Below are positions 7,576 through 13,483 of a DNA stretch of 25,691 nt, in pieces. Both the position numbers and the translations under genes were made by a program. Source of the DNA: Acidobacteriota bacterium (GTDB lineage: Bacteria; Acidobacteriota; Terriglobia; Terriglobales; Acidobacteriaceae). The notes under the pieces are model-generated. The model worked only from the letters and a program-made list of their open reading frames with translations, was not told the origin of the DNA and made no database searches. The stretch lies in contig JAJXZK010000115.1 of the NCBI GenBank assembly GCA_021780095.1, positions 1 through 25,691 of the forward strand, in the 5' to 3' direction. Every line of letters begins with the position of its first letter. Position 1 is the stretch's first letter.

Positions 7576-7953
7576 GTGCATCTGGTATTACCCCAAAATA
7601 ACGGACCAACGTGGAGCCAAAAGAATCACAACTGTTTAAGTCAAATCAATAACACGCCAGACGGGAAGTTCTATAACTTCTTCAGTCCGTTATCAATGAT
7701 TCCCGGCATGGGCCCTGATTGGAAGGGGAGCGTAGCTGAGGATGTCGGCGGTTCGGCAGCAAAATTCACTGCCTTTAAGTTCTTCCAGGGTGCAAGCCAG
7801 ACTATGGCTCGTACGCCGTTCGGTTCAATGAGCGGCGCAGTGGCTGACACGATGGAAGCGGTAGCGGAAGGCGTTGCGGTTTCGCTGATGGCGGCGGCGA
7901 CTGCTGGCCAGCTAACGGTGCATGCCGGGTGTGCTATTTCAGCGGCATTCTGA
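7576..7953 (+). CDS. Orphan C-terminal toxin-tip-like fragment
   Basis: The reading gives about 125 residues from a GTG, but the frame is open a little further upstream, so the true left end is uncertain. The sequence (HNCLSQINNTPDGKFYNFFS, then MIPGMGPDWKGSVAEDVGG) resembles, from memory, the variable ends of acidobacterial YD-repeat proteins. The last 60 residues are Ala/Met/Gly-rich and probably membrane-active (GVAVSLMAAATAGQLTVHAG). No ribosome site or core repeat domain precedes it, which fits a truncated tip captured without its parent gene. Just upstream, at 7551-7575, another frame reads YVYDAVRRL, faintly like a YD motif. Two small membrane-protein genes follow. Function is not established. 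Confidence 0.42.
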   Translation: MHLVLPQNNGPTWSQKNHNCLSQINNTPDGKFYNFFSPLSMIPGMGPDWKGSVAEDVGGSAAKFTAFKFFQGASQTMARTPFGSMSGAVADTMEAVAEGVAVSLMAAATAGQLTVHAGCAISAAF

Positions 7954-7974
7954 TGCCCGATCTGGAGGCAATCG

Positions 7975-8208
7975 ATGACTGACCAACGAGAAGCTGTTTG
8001 GCAGAGAATGATCCGAGGATGCTCCCGCCTACTGCTGTGGGTGGGAGCGCTGGTCTTTTTGTTCGGAGACGCGTTCCTTTATGAGATCAAGCATGTGAAC
8101 TTTTTCGTGTCCGCAGCGACCGGAATTCTCGGAGGAGTGTTAGTGATGCTGCTGGGTGCAGGAATCGGAGTCGCGAGCAAGACTCTAAAACCGAGGCAGC
8201 ACTCTTGA
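7975..8208 (+). CDS. Small two-helix membrane protein, candidate immunity protein
   Basis: This 77-residue protein has a charged N-terminus (TDQREAVWQRMIRG) and two membrane helices, about 17-34 (CSRLLLWVGALVFLFGDAF) and about 46-66 (ATGILGGVLVMLLGAGIGVA), with a basic tail. A ribosome site (CTGGAGG, about 10 nt before ATG) is present. The gene lies 21 bp after the tip-like ORF. Its stop overlaps the TTG start of the next small membrane gene by 4 bp. Unrecognised; the immunity role is inferred only from position after a toxin-tip-like fragment. Confidence 0.5.
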   Translation: MTDQREAVWQRMIRGCSRLLLWVGALVFLFGDAFLYEIKHVNFFVSAATGILGGVLVMLLGAGIGVASKTLKPRQHS

Positions 8209-8453
8209 TTAGAGTCGTCCTCTATTCAGCCTGGCCGACGTGGTTACAGGCTCTGATCGTGGGGCCGAACGCCCTGCTGGCGGCATATGCCTTCTGGGCG
8301 TGGTGGCCTAAGTCGAAGCGGGAGTGGAACCGATTCGGCTGGGTGGCGGCCTATCTCGTTGTCTTCTTTTTGGTGATGCGATTCGTCTTCCACTTTGGAT
8401 GGTGGCAGCAGAGGCCGCCCTTCGGAGGCGGCCTTGCCGTGTTGGGGAGTTGA
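8205..8453 (+). CDS. Small membrane protein overlapping a terminator-like hairpin
   Basis: The reading is 82 residues from a TTG that overlaps the previous stop (TTGA), suggesting translational coupling. Helices lie at about 13-33 (ALIVGPNALLAAYAFWAWW) and about 43-65 (FGWVAAYLVVFFLVMRFVFH), separated by a basic loop (PKSKREWNR). The last 13 residues (PPFGGGLAVLGS region) are encoded by a strong GC hairpin, so the real C-terminus may have been extended into a former terminator by loss of an earlier stop. Unrecognised family; it is part of the same cassette. Confidence 0.45.
   Translation: MIRVVLYSAWPTWLQALIVGPNALLAAYAFWAWWPKSKREWNRFGWVAAYLVVFFLVMRFVFHFGWWQQRPPFGGGLAVLGS
8413..8433 (+). terminator. 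GC hairpin, terminator-like, copy 1
   Basis: A perfect 7-bp stem (ggccgcc / ggcggcc) closes a 7-nt loop and is followed by ttgccgtgtt. The same stem and flank occur at 9350-9369. Lack of a long T-run makes termination likely but not certain. It lies inside the 3' end of the small membrane protein ORF. Confidence 0.5.
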
Positions 8454-8534
8454 GTCTTGCCAGCAGACTGAGGGCATCAGTGCTACTTGCGCCGGATGCT
8501 GATGACGAGGGCGATGATGGCGACGATGAGCTGA

Positions 8535-8714
8535 GCCACGCCGCCGGGCTTTCCTGCAAGCTCGAATGTGCAAACGGACTTGATGCAGTTGAATCCCGGA
8601 AACCTAATTCTCGAGTTGCCGGGAGCGCCAACGGATTTTGGAACCACTGGCGTGACGATTACGGCTCCGAGTGCCGTCGGCTGCCCGGCGGGGACTACGA
8701 AGGTGCCAGGATGA
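8535..8714 (+). pseudogene. Fragment of a C-terminal toxin tip, ATGA-coupled to the next gene
   Basis: An open frame of about 59 codons starts after a stop at 8532-8534 and ends at TGA 8712-8714, overlapping the ATG of the next gene by the ATGA arrangement. Translation includes PGNLILELPGAPTDFGTTGV and then TITAPSAVGCPAGT, which reads like true protein. It is too short to be whole, and the only starts (GTG 8568, ATG 8583) lack ribosome sites. I interpret it as the surviving 3' end of a larger gene, with the downstream gene once translated by coupling to it. Family not certain. Confidence 0.4.
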
Positions 8715-9325
8715 AGACGACACTCAAGGTCTGTTCCGTTGTCCTTGTTCTGACACCTGCGACGATCCTGTGCGCCCAAGCAAGTAAATGGCCGGTCATC
8801 CGACCGCTGGAAGGAAAGAAGGTTTTCATCAATCCCGGGAAGAACAACACGGATACTCCGTTCATGGCCTTCATCAAGGACAGCGACGGCGTTCCGGTCT
8901 ACAAACTGGAATGCCACAACGGAAACTATGAAGGCGAATCGGAGATGAACTTCTCAGGGGATTTCCAGTGCGCGCTGTTCGCGGTGAAAGGGACAACTCG
9001 CACGAGCGGCAATCTTCTTGCCGCAGACACCAAGAACGAGTTGAGCACGGACTGGGGGAATCGGGGCAGGATGCGTGCGGCCCAGTTTCGAGGGGAATGT
9101 CTCAAGTTCACGGAGTACAGCACCAACCGACGCTTTAAGCTCCGGGGGATGCTCCTCACGCTGCGCTTTGCTGACGTGAAGTGGGGTCCGCGTAAGGATC
9201 AGCAAGGTGAGCCGGTGTTAGCCGGATTTACCTTCCTGGTCAAAGTCGTCCCGGATGAATCGGCGCAGAGTTCCAGAACAGAGCTGCCAGCCGGTCCCAA
9301 ACCGCGATCGGACTGCTACCCATGA
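8711..9325 (+). CDS. Secreted hypothetical protein of the third cassette
   Basis: The 204-residue product begins with a signal peptide (MKTTLKVCSVVLVLTPATIL, cleavage probably near CAQA). The mature part is soluble and beta-rich, with repeated strands (KVFINPGKN, GVPVYKLECHNGNYEG, DFQCALFAVKG) and a few cysteines. It has no lipobox. The ATG overlaps the stop of the preceding fragment (ATGA), so translation coupling sets this start; the longer open frame back to 8324 would read through other coding text and is rejected. A GC hairpin follows 25 bp after the stop. Unrecognised family. A periplasmic immunity protein is one possibility, given context. Confidence 0.65.
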   Translation: MKTTLKVCSVVLVLTPATILCAQASKWPVIRPLEGKKVFINPGKNNTDTPFMAFIKDSDGVPVYKLECHNGNYEGESEMNFSGDFQCALFAVKGTTRTSGNLLAADTKNELSTDWGNRGRMRAAQFRGECLKFTEYSTNRRFKLRGMLLTLRFADVKWGPRKDQQGEPVLAGFTFLVKVVPDESAQSSRTELPAGPKPRSDCYP

Positions 9326-9349
9326 GTCGATAGTCTTCCGGATCCGCAG

Positions 9350-9369
9350 GGCCGCCATCCGGGGCGGCC
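9350..9369 (+). terminator. GC hairpin, terminator-like, copy 2
   Basis: The stem ggccgcc / ggcggcc closes a 6-nt loop and is followed by ttgctgtgtg. Stem and right flank match copy 1 at 8413. It lies 25 bp after the secreted protein gene and probably ends its transcript. Confidence 0.6.
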
Positions 9370-9532
9370 TTGCTGTGTGTAGTGGCGCGTGGTTCCGTGC
9401 CTGGCCAGCATCTGAGGAGCTACGCTGCCTACGGGGCGGGTTCGGCATAAGCCCGAGGAAAGTGAGTTCGGCGGGTTCCACTCAAGCGTTTTTGCTTGAG
9501 TGGGGATGATTTTGCCGCCCTAAACTTGCCTT

Positions 9533-9645
9533 GTGCAGTTGAGTTTTAACACGGCCAACAACCAGGCCACGAATGCCGGATTGAGTATGACGCTGCGGGC
9601 AACCTGGTGAACGACAGCACTGACCTGCCTCCGGAAAAATTGGAA
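9533..9645 (+). pseudogene. Frameshifted YD-repeat (RHS) gene scrap
   Basis: Frame 2 reads VQLSFNTANNQATNAG up to about 9580. After losing one base near 9581-9583, the text continues in another frame as EYDAAGNLVNDSTDLP. Joined, this is a textbook YD-repeat unit: N-T-A-N-N-Q-x-x-x-x-G-[F]-x-Y-D-A-A-G-N-L. It is the only recognisable piece of an RHS repeat core in the window and stops abruptly before the inverted-repeat element at 9668. It shows that an RHS-family gene once lay here or was captured here in part. Confidence 0.7.
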
Positions 9646-9667
9646 TGGTCAAAGTTTGTTTGCCCCC

Positions 9668-9736
9668 GTGCTGTGGAAAAGACGGAAGCTTCGCTTCCTT
9701 GGAAAACGCTACGCGTTTTCAACTTTCCCACAGCAC
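9668..9736. repeat. Multi-stem inverted-repeat element (three-way junction)
   Basis: An outer stem (gtgctgtgg at 9668-9676, ccacagcac at 9728-9736; extendable through aaa/ttt with one bulge) encloses two perfect hairpins. The first is ggaagc-ttc-gcttcc (9684-9698), and the second is gaaaacgc-tac-gcgttttc (9702-9720). Such compact nested palindromes resemble dispersed REP-like or miniature mobile repeats. It interrupts the YD-repeat scrap. Only one copy lies in this window. Confidence 0.6.
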
Positions 9737-9771
9737 CGACTGCTCTTTTATCTAAACATGGCCAAGCAGCA

Positions 9772-9836
9772 CTGGAATGGGTGGCCACATAAGTCTGGAA
9801 TAGGTGGCCATTTTCTAACAGGAACGCCTGGCCAAA
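9772..9836. mobile_element. IS21-like iterated terminal repeats (element end remnant)
   Basis: Three related units at about 23-24 bp spacing: ctggaatgggtggcca (9772), ctggaataggtggcca (9795) and a diverged caggaacgcctggcca (9819). Multiple short repeats with a ggaat...tggcc core are typical of the transposase-binding ends of IS21-family elements. No istA or istB gene is present, so this is a leftover end. Family assignment is from memory of the pattern. Confidence 0.45.
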
Positions 9837-10251
9837 TTCATCGGAATACGCACCGTCCCACCGCTACTGAATTTTTCCCCTCGATCTCCTACTTTCCGCC
9901 CCGGCCCTGATAGCTACCTGATCGGCCCCGGTAATTTTGAGCCACTCTGAAAGCTAGTCATTCGGCAAATTGAAGAGCAGAAGGGCACCGGAGGAGCGAT
10001 GCACGACAAGGATCACTCCGCTAGGGCAGGGAATTGGAGCACTGTTGGGTGGCAACCCATCGAGTGCAGTTGGTTCAGCGTGGACGTTTACTGTTCTTCG
10101 ACGGGTGATTTCTGCTGCTGAAGGGCAGAGGTCACGACGAAGCGGACGAAAGAACAATTGAAGAACATTCGGGTGTTCCAACCACTCCCCAAGCGTTCCT
10201 TTTTGCTCTCTTCTGTCCTGTGAACTCTCTGAATCCCTTAATCCGGTCACT

Positions 10252-10296
10252 CTGTCACGGCAGAGGTCGCGGGTTCGAGCCTCGTCGTCCCCGCCA
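10252..10296 (+). other. 3' fragment of tRNA-Asp(GTC), probable integration scar
   Basis: The 45 nt run from the anticodon loop (ctGTCac) through the anticodon 3' strand, variable loop, T-arm (gcggg-ttcgagc-ctcgt) and acceptor 3' strand (cgtcccc, discriminator g) to an encoded CCA. It fits tRNA-Asp except for a wobble in the T-stem. Upstream, no D-arm or 5' acceptor strand (ggggacg) exists and the 5' side of the anticodon stem does not pair, so it is not a working tRNA. Breaks at the anticodon loop are characteristic of tyrosine-integrase crossover in tRNA genes. No such integrase is seen here. Confidence 0.75.
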
Positions 10297-10326
10297 TAAA
10301 ACCCAGGAAACTCCGCGGTTTTATGG
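10294..10326 (+). terminator. Strong hairpin overlapping the tRNA fragment's CCA
   Basis: A perfect 10-bp inverted repeat (ccataaaacc / ggttttatgg) has a 13-nt loop. Its left arm begins with the CCA of the tRNA fragment. This would be a natural terminator for the original tRNA-Asp gene, although no T-run follows. Confidence 0.45.
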
Positions 10327-10632
10327 CCACATCCTCAATATCTTTGAAGGTTTGCGCCGATCGAGTCTTTCTCAGTTGAATTGCGATCCTACGGAGGGGC
10401 TCTACATAAAGTCTGATCACACAAATCATACCTGACGTACAACATGCAACCGAAAATCGCAGGGCCGCATTGCGGGGTCCATCCTTTCGAGTTATCGTTA
10501 ATACGTTCCGGATATCATGCAATCTCCTTCAATCTGCGCTGCAACCGAAATGGCAACGCGAGCAATGCCACGGTTGTTGTTTTCCCTGTGTGGACCTAGA
10601 CCAGCCTTTTCTTGAACTGTGAGGAATCAATC

Positions 10633-11988
10633 GTGAACAATCTGAATCGAAGGACGTTTCTAAAGACGGTGGGCTTGGCTACCGCCGAAACCCTGGTTGG
10701 GCCGAACGTGCATTTGCTGGCAGAAGAGCAGGCCGCAGCCGCCACCGCGGTGTCGCCGAACGACACCATTCAATTTGGGCTGATTGGCGCCGGGATTCGC
10801 GGACAGGGAATTACGCGGACTGCCGTCCAGGTTCCCGGAGTCAAGTTAGTCGCGGTATGCGACACGTACCAGGGCCGGCGCGACCACAGTAAGGAGTTGT
10901 GGGGGCCCAGCATCTTTACCACCGTGGATTACAAGGAGATTTTGGCTCGCAAAGACATCGACGCGGTGGTGATCGCGACGCCGGACCATTGGCATAAGCA
11001 GATTGCCGTGGACGCGATGCATGCGGGCAAAGATGTGTATTGCGAAAAGCCAATGATCCACAAATATTCCGACGGTCCGGAGATGATTGCGGCAGCACGC
11101 AGCACAAATAAGATCCTGCAGATTGGGAGTCAACGGGTCAGCAACGTGGCCTACGCCAAGGCGAAGGAACTGCTGGCGGCCGGCTCGATCGGCCAGCTGA
11201 ATATGGTGACTGCGTGGTGGGATCGGAACTCTGCGCTTGGCGCCTGGGACTATACCGTGCCGCTGGATGCGTCGCCAGAAACCTGCGACTGGCCGCAATT
11301 TCTGGGGACGGCGCCGAAGATTCCGTTCAACGCGGAACAATTCTTCCAGTGGCGTAAATGGAGAGCCTATGGTTCCGGTGTCGCGGGCGATCTTTTCGTT
11401 CACTTGTTCAGCGGGACCCACTTTGTGACCGGCGCCCACGGCCCGACCCGCGGCATGGCGACGGGTGGTCTGCGGTACTGGAAAGATGGGCGGAATGTGC
11501 CCGACGTGATGGTGGCGCTGTTCGACTATCCAGAAGCCTTCAACCTGAGCCTTAGAGTGAATTTTGTGAACGGCGGCGCAGAAAGCGAAGGGCTCATCTT
11601 TACCGGCTCCGAAGGGACGATGCAAATCTTTGGAGATAGTGTGAGCGTCAGTCGTACGCCGCGAGAGACAGAGCCTGGATACGACATTGAGACGTTTACC
11701 AACGCGATGCAAAAGGAAATTGTTGAGAAGTATCGCGAGAAGTATCCGATCACGCATCCGAATGGCCCGCCCGCATTGAATTTCGAAAAATATCAGGCCG
11801 CACCGGGCTATGACGATGTCTACAGCCATTTCAACAATTTCTTTCAATCGGTGCGGACCCGGAAGCCTGTCATTGAAGATGCGGTGTTCGGTTATCGTGC
11901 CGCAGGAGCTGCACTGCTGAGCAATCGCAGCTATTACAGCGGCAAAATTGAGCACTGGAATCCGGAGACTATGGAACTGCTGTCGTAA
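10633..11988 (+). CDS. Tat-exported Gfo/Idh/MocA-family oxidoreductase
   Basis: The 451-residue product has a Tat signal (NRRTFLKTVGLA, residues 5-16). A Rossmann fold follows with the nucleotide-binding GLIGAGIRGQG (49-59), then VVIATPDHWH (112-121) and the conserved catalytic-lysine motif EKP (K139). A large C-terminal alpha/beta domain carries the family's glycine-rich and histidine-bearing segment (GDLFVHLFSGTHFVTG). Members oxidise or epimerise sugars with NAD(P); the exact substrate cannot be read. An exported enzyme of this kind often carries a tightly bound cofactor. The GTG start at 10633 is preferred because GAGGA lies about 9 nt before it and the Tat motif follows; an in-frame TTG at 10612 is less likely. 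It starts the group leading to the propeller and beta-helix genes. Confidence 0.88.
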   Translation: MNNLNRRTFLKTVGLATAETLVGPNVHLLAEEQAAAATAVSPNDTIQFGLIGAGIRGQGITRTAVQVPGVKLVAVCDTYQGRRDHSKELWGPSIFTTVDYKEILARKDIDAVVIATPDHWHKQIAVDAMHAGKDVYCEKPMIHKYSDGPEMIAAARSTNKILQIGSQRVSNVAYAKAKELLAAGSIGQLNMVTAWWDRNSALGAWDYTVPLDASPETCDWPQFLGTAPKIPFNAEQFFQWRKWRAYGSGVAGDLFVHLFSGTHFVTGAHGPTRGMATGGLRYWKDGRNVPDVMVALFDYPEAFNLSLRVNFVNGGAESEGLIFTGSEGTMQIFGDSVSVSRTPRETEPGYDIETFTNAMQKEIVEKYREKYPITHPNGPPALNFEKYQAAPGYDDVYSHFNNFFQSVRTRKPVIEDAVFGYRAAGAALLSNRSYYSGKIEHWNPETMELLS

Positions 11989-12019
11989 CAGTGTCAACAA
12001 GAATCGAGAAAGGTTTGCG

Positions 12020-13399
12020 ATGAGAAACCAAATGAAATCTTTTGCTGGTTGGCCAGGGCTTGGCGTTATTGCCTTGGCGCTAGCCTGCGCCGTTCCAATG
12101 TTGGCGCAGAAAGTTGACACTCCGCGGCTGACCACGCCCGGGAATGGACCGTACGGAGTTCCGCAGGCGATCTTCTTTGTGCATCAACTCGGCACAGATC
12201 ACGCGGAAGGAATTACGACGCTCGACATGAACGGCGACGGACGCCTGGATTTGTTGAGCGGAGCGTACTGGTACGAAAATCCTGGCCCGCAGGGTGGCGT
12301 GTGGAAGCGGCATCAGTATCGAACCGTCGGCATTCATAATGAATTTGTTTCCGATGCTGGCGAGTGGACGGTCGACGTGAACCACGACGGCGCGCCCGAC
12401 GTGGTGACGTATGGATGGATTGAAAATGGCTTGTTCTGGTGGGAGAACCCGAAGAAGCCGGGTGTGATGTGGCAGCGACATTTCATCTGCAACAGCTACG
12501 ACACAGAAGGCGGATGGATGGGCGACATCAACGGGGACGGTAAGCCGGACTTGGTGTTGGCGCACTACAACCACTCCGGCGTGCTGTGGGTTGACTTCTC
12601 CGGGCCCAAACCAATCGTGCATCACCTGGGCGAAGATCATAGTCGCGATAAAGATGTCGGCAATCCGGATGGAATTGTTCATCGTGTATCCGCGGAAAGC
12701 AAGGCGGAGGACGGCCACGGTACTGGCATTGCGGATGTGAATGGTGACGGCAAGGCCGACGTTCTGACGCCTTACGGCTGGTTCGAGAATATCGATGCCA
12801 ACCATGACAAGTGGAAATGGCATCACGACTGGAATTTGGGGGATGCGGGATTCCCCATCCTGGGTTACGACGTGAACAGTGACGGTAAGACGGACATTAT
12901 TTATGGTCAGGGTCACAGCTACGGCTTGTACTGGCTGGAGCAGAAGGGAAGCGGTGCGAGTCGCTACTGGGTTCGCCACGTAATCGATGAATCGTATTCG
13001 CAGATCCACGCGTTGAAACTGGTGGATCTGGACGGCGATGGCCAGCCGGAGTTGCTGACAGGCAAGCGCTATCGCGGCCACTCTGGAGACGACCCAGGTT
13101 CATATGATCCGTTGGTCGTCTACTACTACAAGATCGATCGCAGAACTGCAAAGTTTACCCGCTATGCCATTTCTGTTAACGGTACGGCAGCTGCTGGAAC
13201 CCAGTTTGTTACCGGGGACTTCGATCAGGATGGCGACGTGGATATTGCCACCGCAGGCAAGACGGGCGTTCACTTCTTTGAAAACCTGAAGGTGAACAAG
13301 GTTCCGAAAGCCCAACGTGAAAAGGAACTCCTGTTGAATCAGAAGTGGCCGTTCCCTGGAGAGGGCAAAGAAGTTCCGCAAGAAGACGGGCCGAGGTAA
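12020..13399 (+). CDS. Secreted FG-GAP/VCBS-repeat beta-propeller protein
   Basis: The 459-residue product starts with a signal peptide (hydrophobic LGVIALALACAVPMLAQ, about 14-30). Seven calcium-loop motifs of DxNxDGxxD type are visible: DMNGDGRLD (69-77), DVNHDGAPD, DINGDGKPD, DVNGDGKAD, DVNSDGKTD, DLDGDGQPE and DFDQDGDVD. Seven motifs fit a seven-bladed propeller. Repeated WYENP / WWENP / WFEN text accompanies them. Such secreted propellers bind ligands or polysaccharides; no catalytic site is evident. The ATG at 12020 has AGAAAGG six to seven nt upstream; the longer reading from 11948 overlaps the oxidoreductase gene. The gene follows the oxidoreductase by 31 bp and is probably in its operon. 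Confidence 0.85.
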   Translation: MRNQMKSFAGWPGLGVIALALACAVPMLAQKVDTPRLTTPGNGPYGVPQAIFFVHQLGTDHAEGITTLDMNGDGRLDLLSGAYWYENPGPQGGVWKRHQYRTVGIHNEFVSDAGEWTVDVNHDGAPDVVTYGWIENGLFWWENPKKPGVMWQRHFICNSYDTEGGWMGDINGDGKPDLVLAHYNHSGVLWVDFSGPKPIVHHLGEDHSRDKDVGNPDGIVHRVSAESKAEDGHGTGIADVNGDGKADVLTPYGWFENIDANHDKWKWHHDWNLGDAGFPILGYDVNSDGKTDIIYGQGHSYGLYWLEQKGSGASRYWVRHVIDESYSQIHALKLVDLDGDGQPELLTGKRYRGHSGDDPGSYDPLVVYYYKIDRRTAKFTRYAISVNGTAAAGTQFVTGDFDQDGDVDIATAGKTGVHFFENLKVNKVPKAQREKELLLNQKWPFPGEGKEVPQEDGPR

Positions 13400-13435
13400 G
13401 GGATGGTCGATTGCGTAAAAGAAAACTCGTGGGTT

Positions 13436-13463
13436 GCCGATTGCTGAACGGGATGCGATCGGC
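13436..13463 (+). terminator. Hairpin between the propeller and beta-helix genes
   Basis: A 9-bp stem with one wobble (gccgattgc / gcgatcggc) and a 10-nt loop ends 20 bp before the beta-helix start. With no T-run it may be an attenuator or an mRNA-processing structure rather than a full terminator. Confidence 0.35.
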
Positions 13464-13483
13464 AGCTTCGCCTTGAGATCATC

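Larger units (their letters stand above)
9326..10632. other. 1.3-kb gene-free region full of mobile-element debris
   Basis: No intact gene was found. From left to right it holds a terminator hairpin, a frameshifted YD-repeat scrap, a multi-stem inverted-repeat element, three IS21-like end repeats, about 400 bp of unassigned sequence (9840-10250), a tRNA-Asp 3' fragment, a hairpin, and the leader of the oxidoreductase gene. In 9840-10250 I see short open frames on both strands, but none with a ribosome site or protein-like composition that persuades me. Confidence 0.6.

Noticed and set aside
8324..8710. N-terminal extension of the secreted protein up to 333 residues
   Set aside because: The extension would pass through the small membrane protein gene and a hairpin in another frame; the ATG at 8711 begins a proper signal peptide.
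8483..8917. Minus-strand ORF of 144 residues ending in a hydrophobic, membrane-like segment
   Set aside because: It covers the coupled fragment and the start of the secreted protein gene on the plus strand, lacks a ribosome site, and its hydrophobic end is read from a biased gatgatg-type stretch.
9540..9840. CRISPR-like array
   Set aside because: The repeats are only three, short and diverged with 7-8 bp between cores; they fit an insertion-sequence end, not repeats with spacers.
9954..10250. Minus-strand ORF of 98 residues in the debris region
   Set aside because: No ribosome site and no recognisable motif; it ends at the tRNA fragment and is more likely noise.
10240..10296. Complete tRNA gene
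   Set aside because: No D-arm or 5' acceptor strand precedes it and the anticodon 5' stem does not pair; only the 3' part is real.
10846..12135. Minus-strand ORF of 429 residues
   Set aside because: Shadow of the Gfo/Idh/MocA oxidoreductase; no motif, and the true gene has cofactor and Tat motifs.
12080..13081. Minus-strand ORF of 333 residues with valine-rich repeats
   Set aside because: Its repeats are the antisense of the DxNxDGxxD motifs of the propeller gene.
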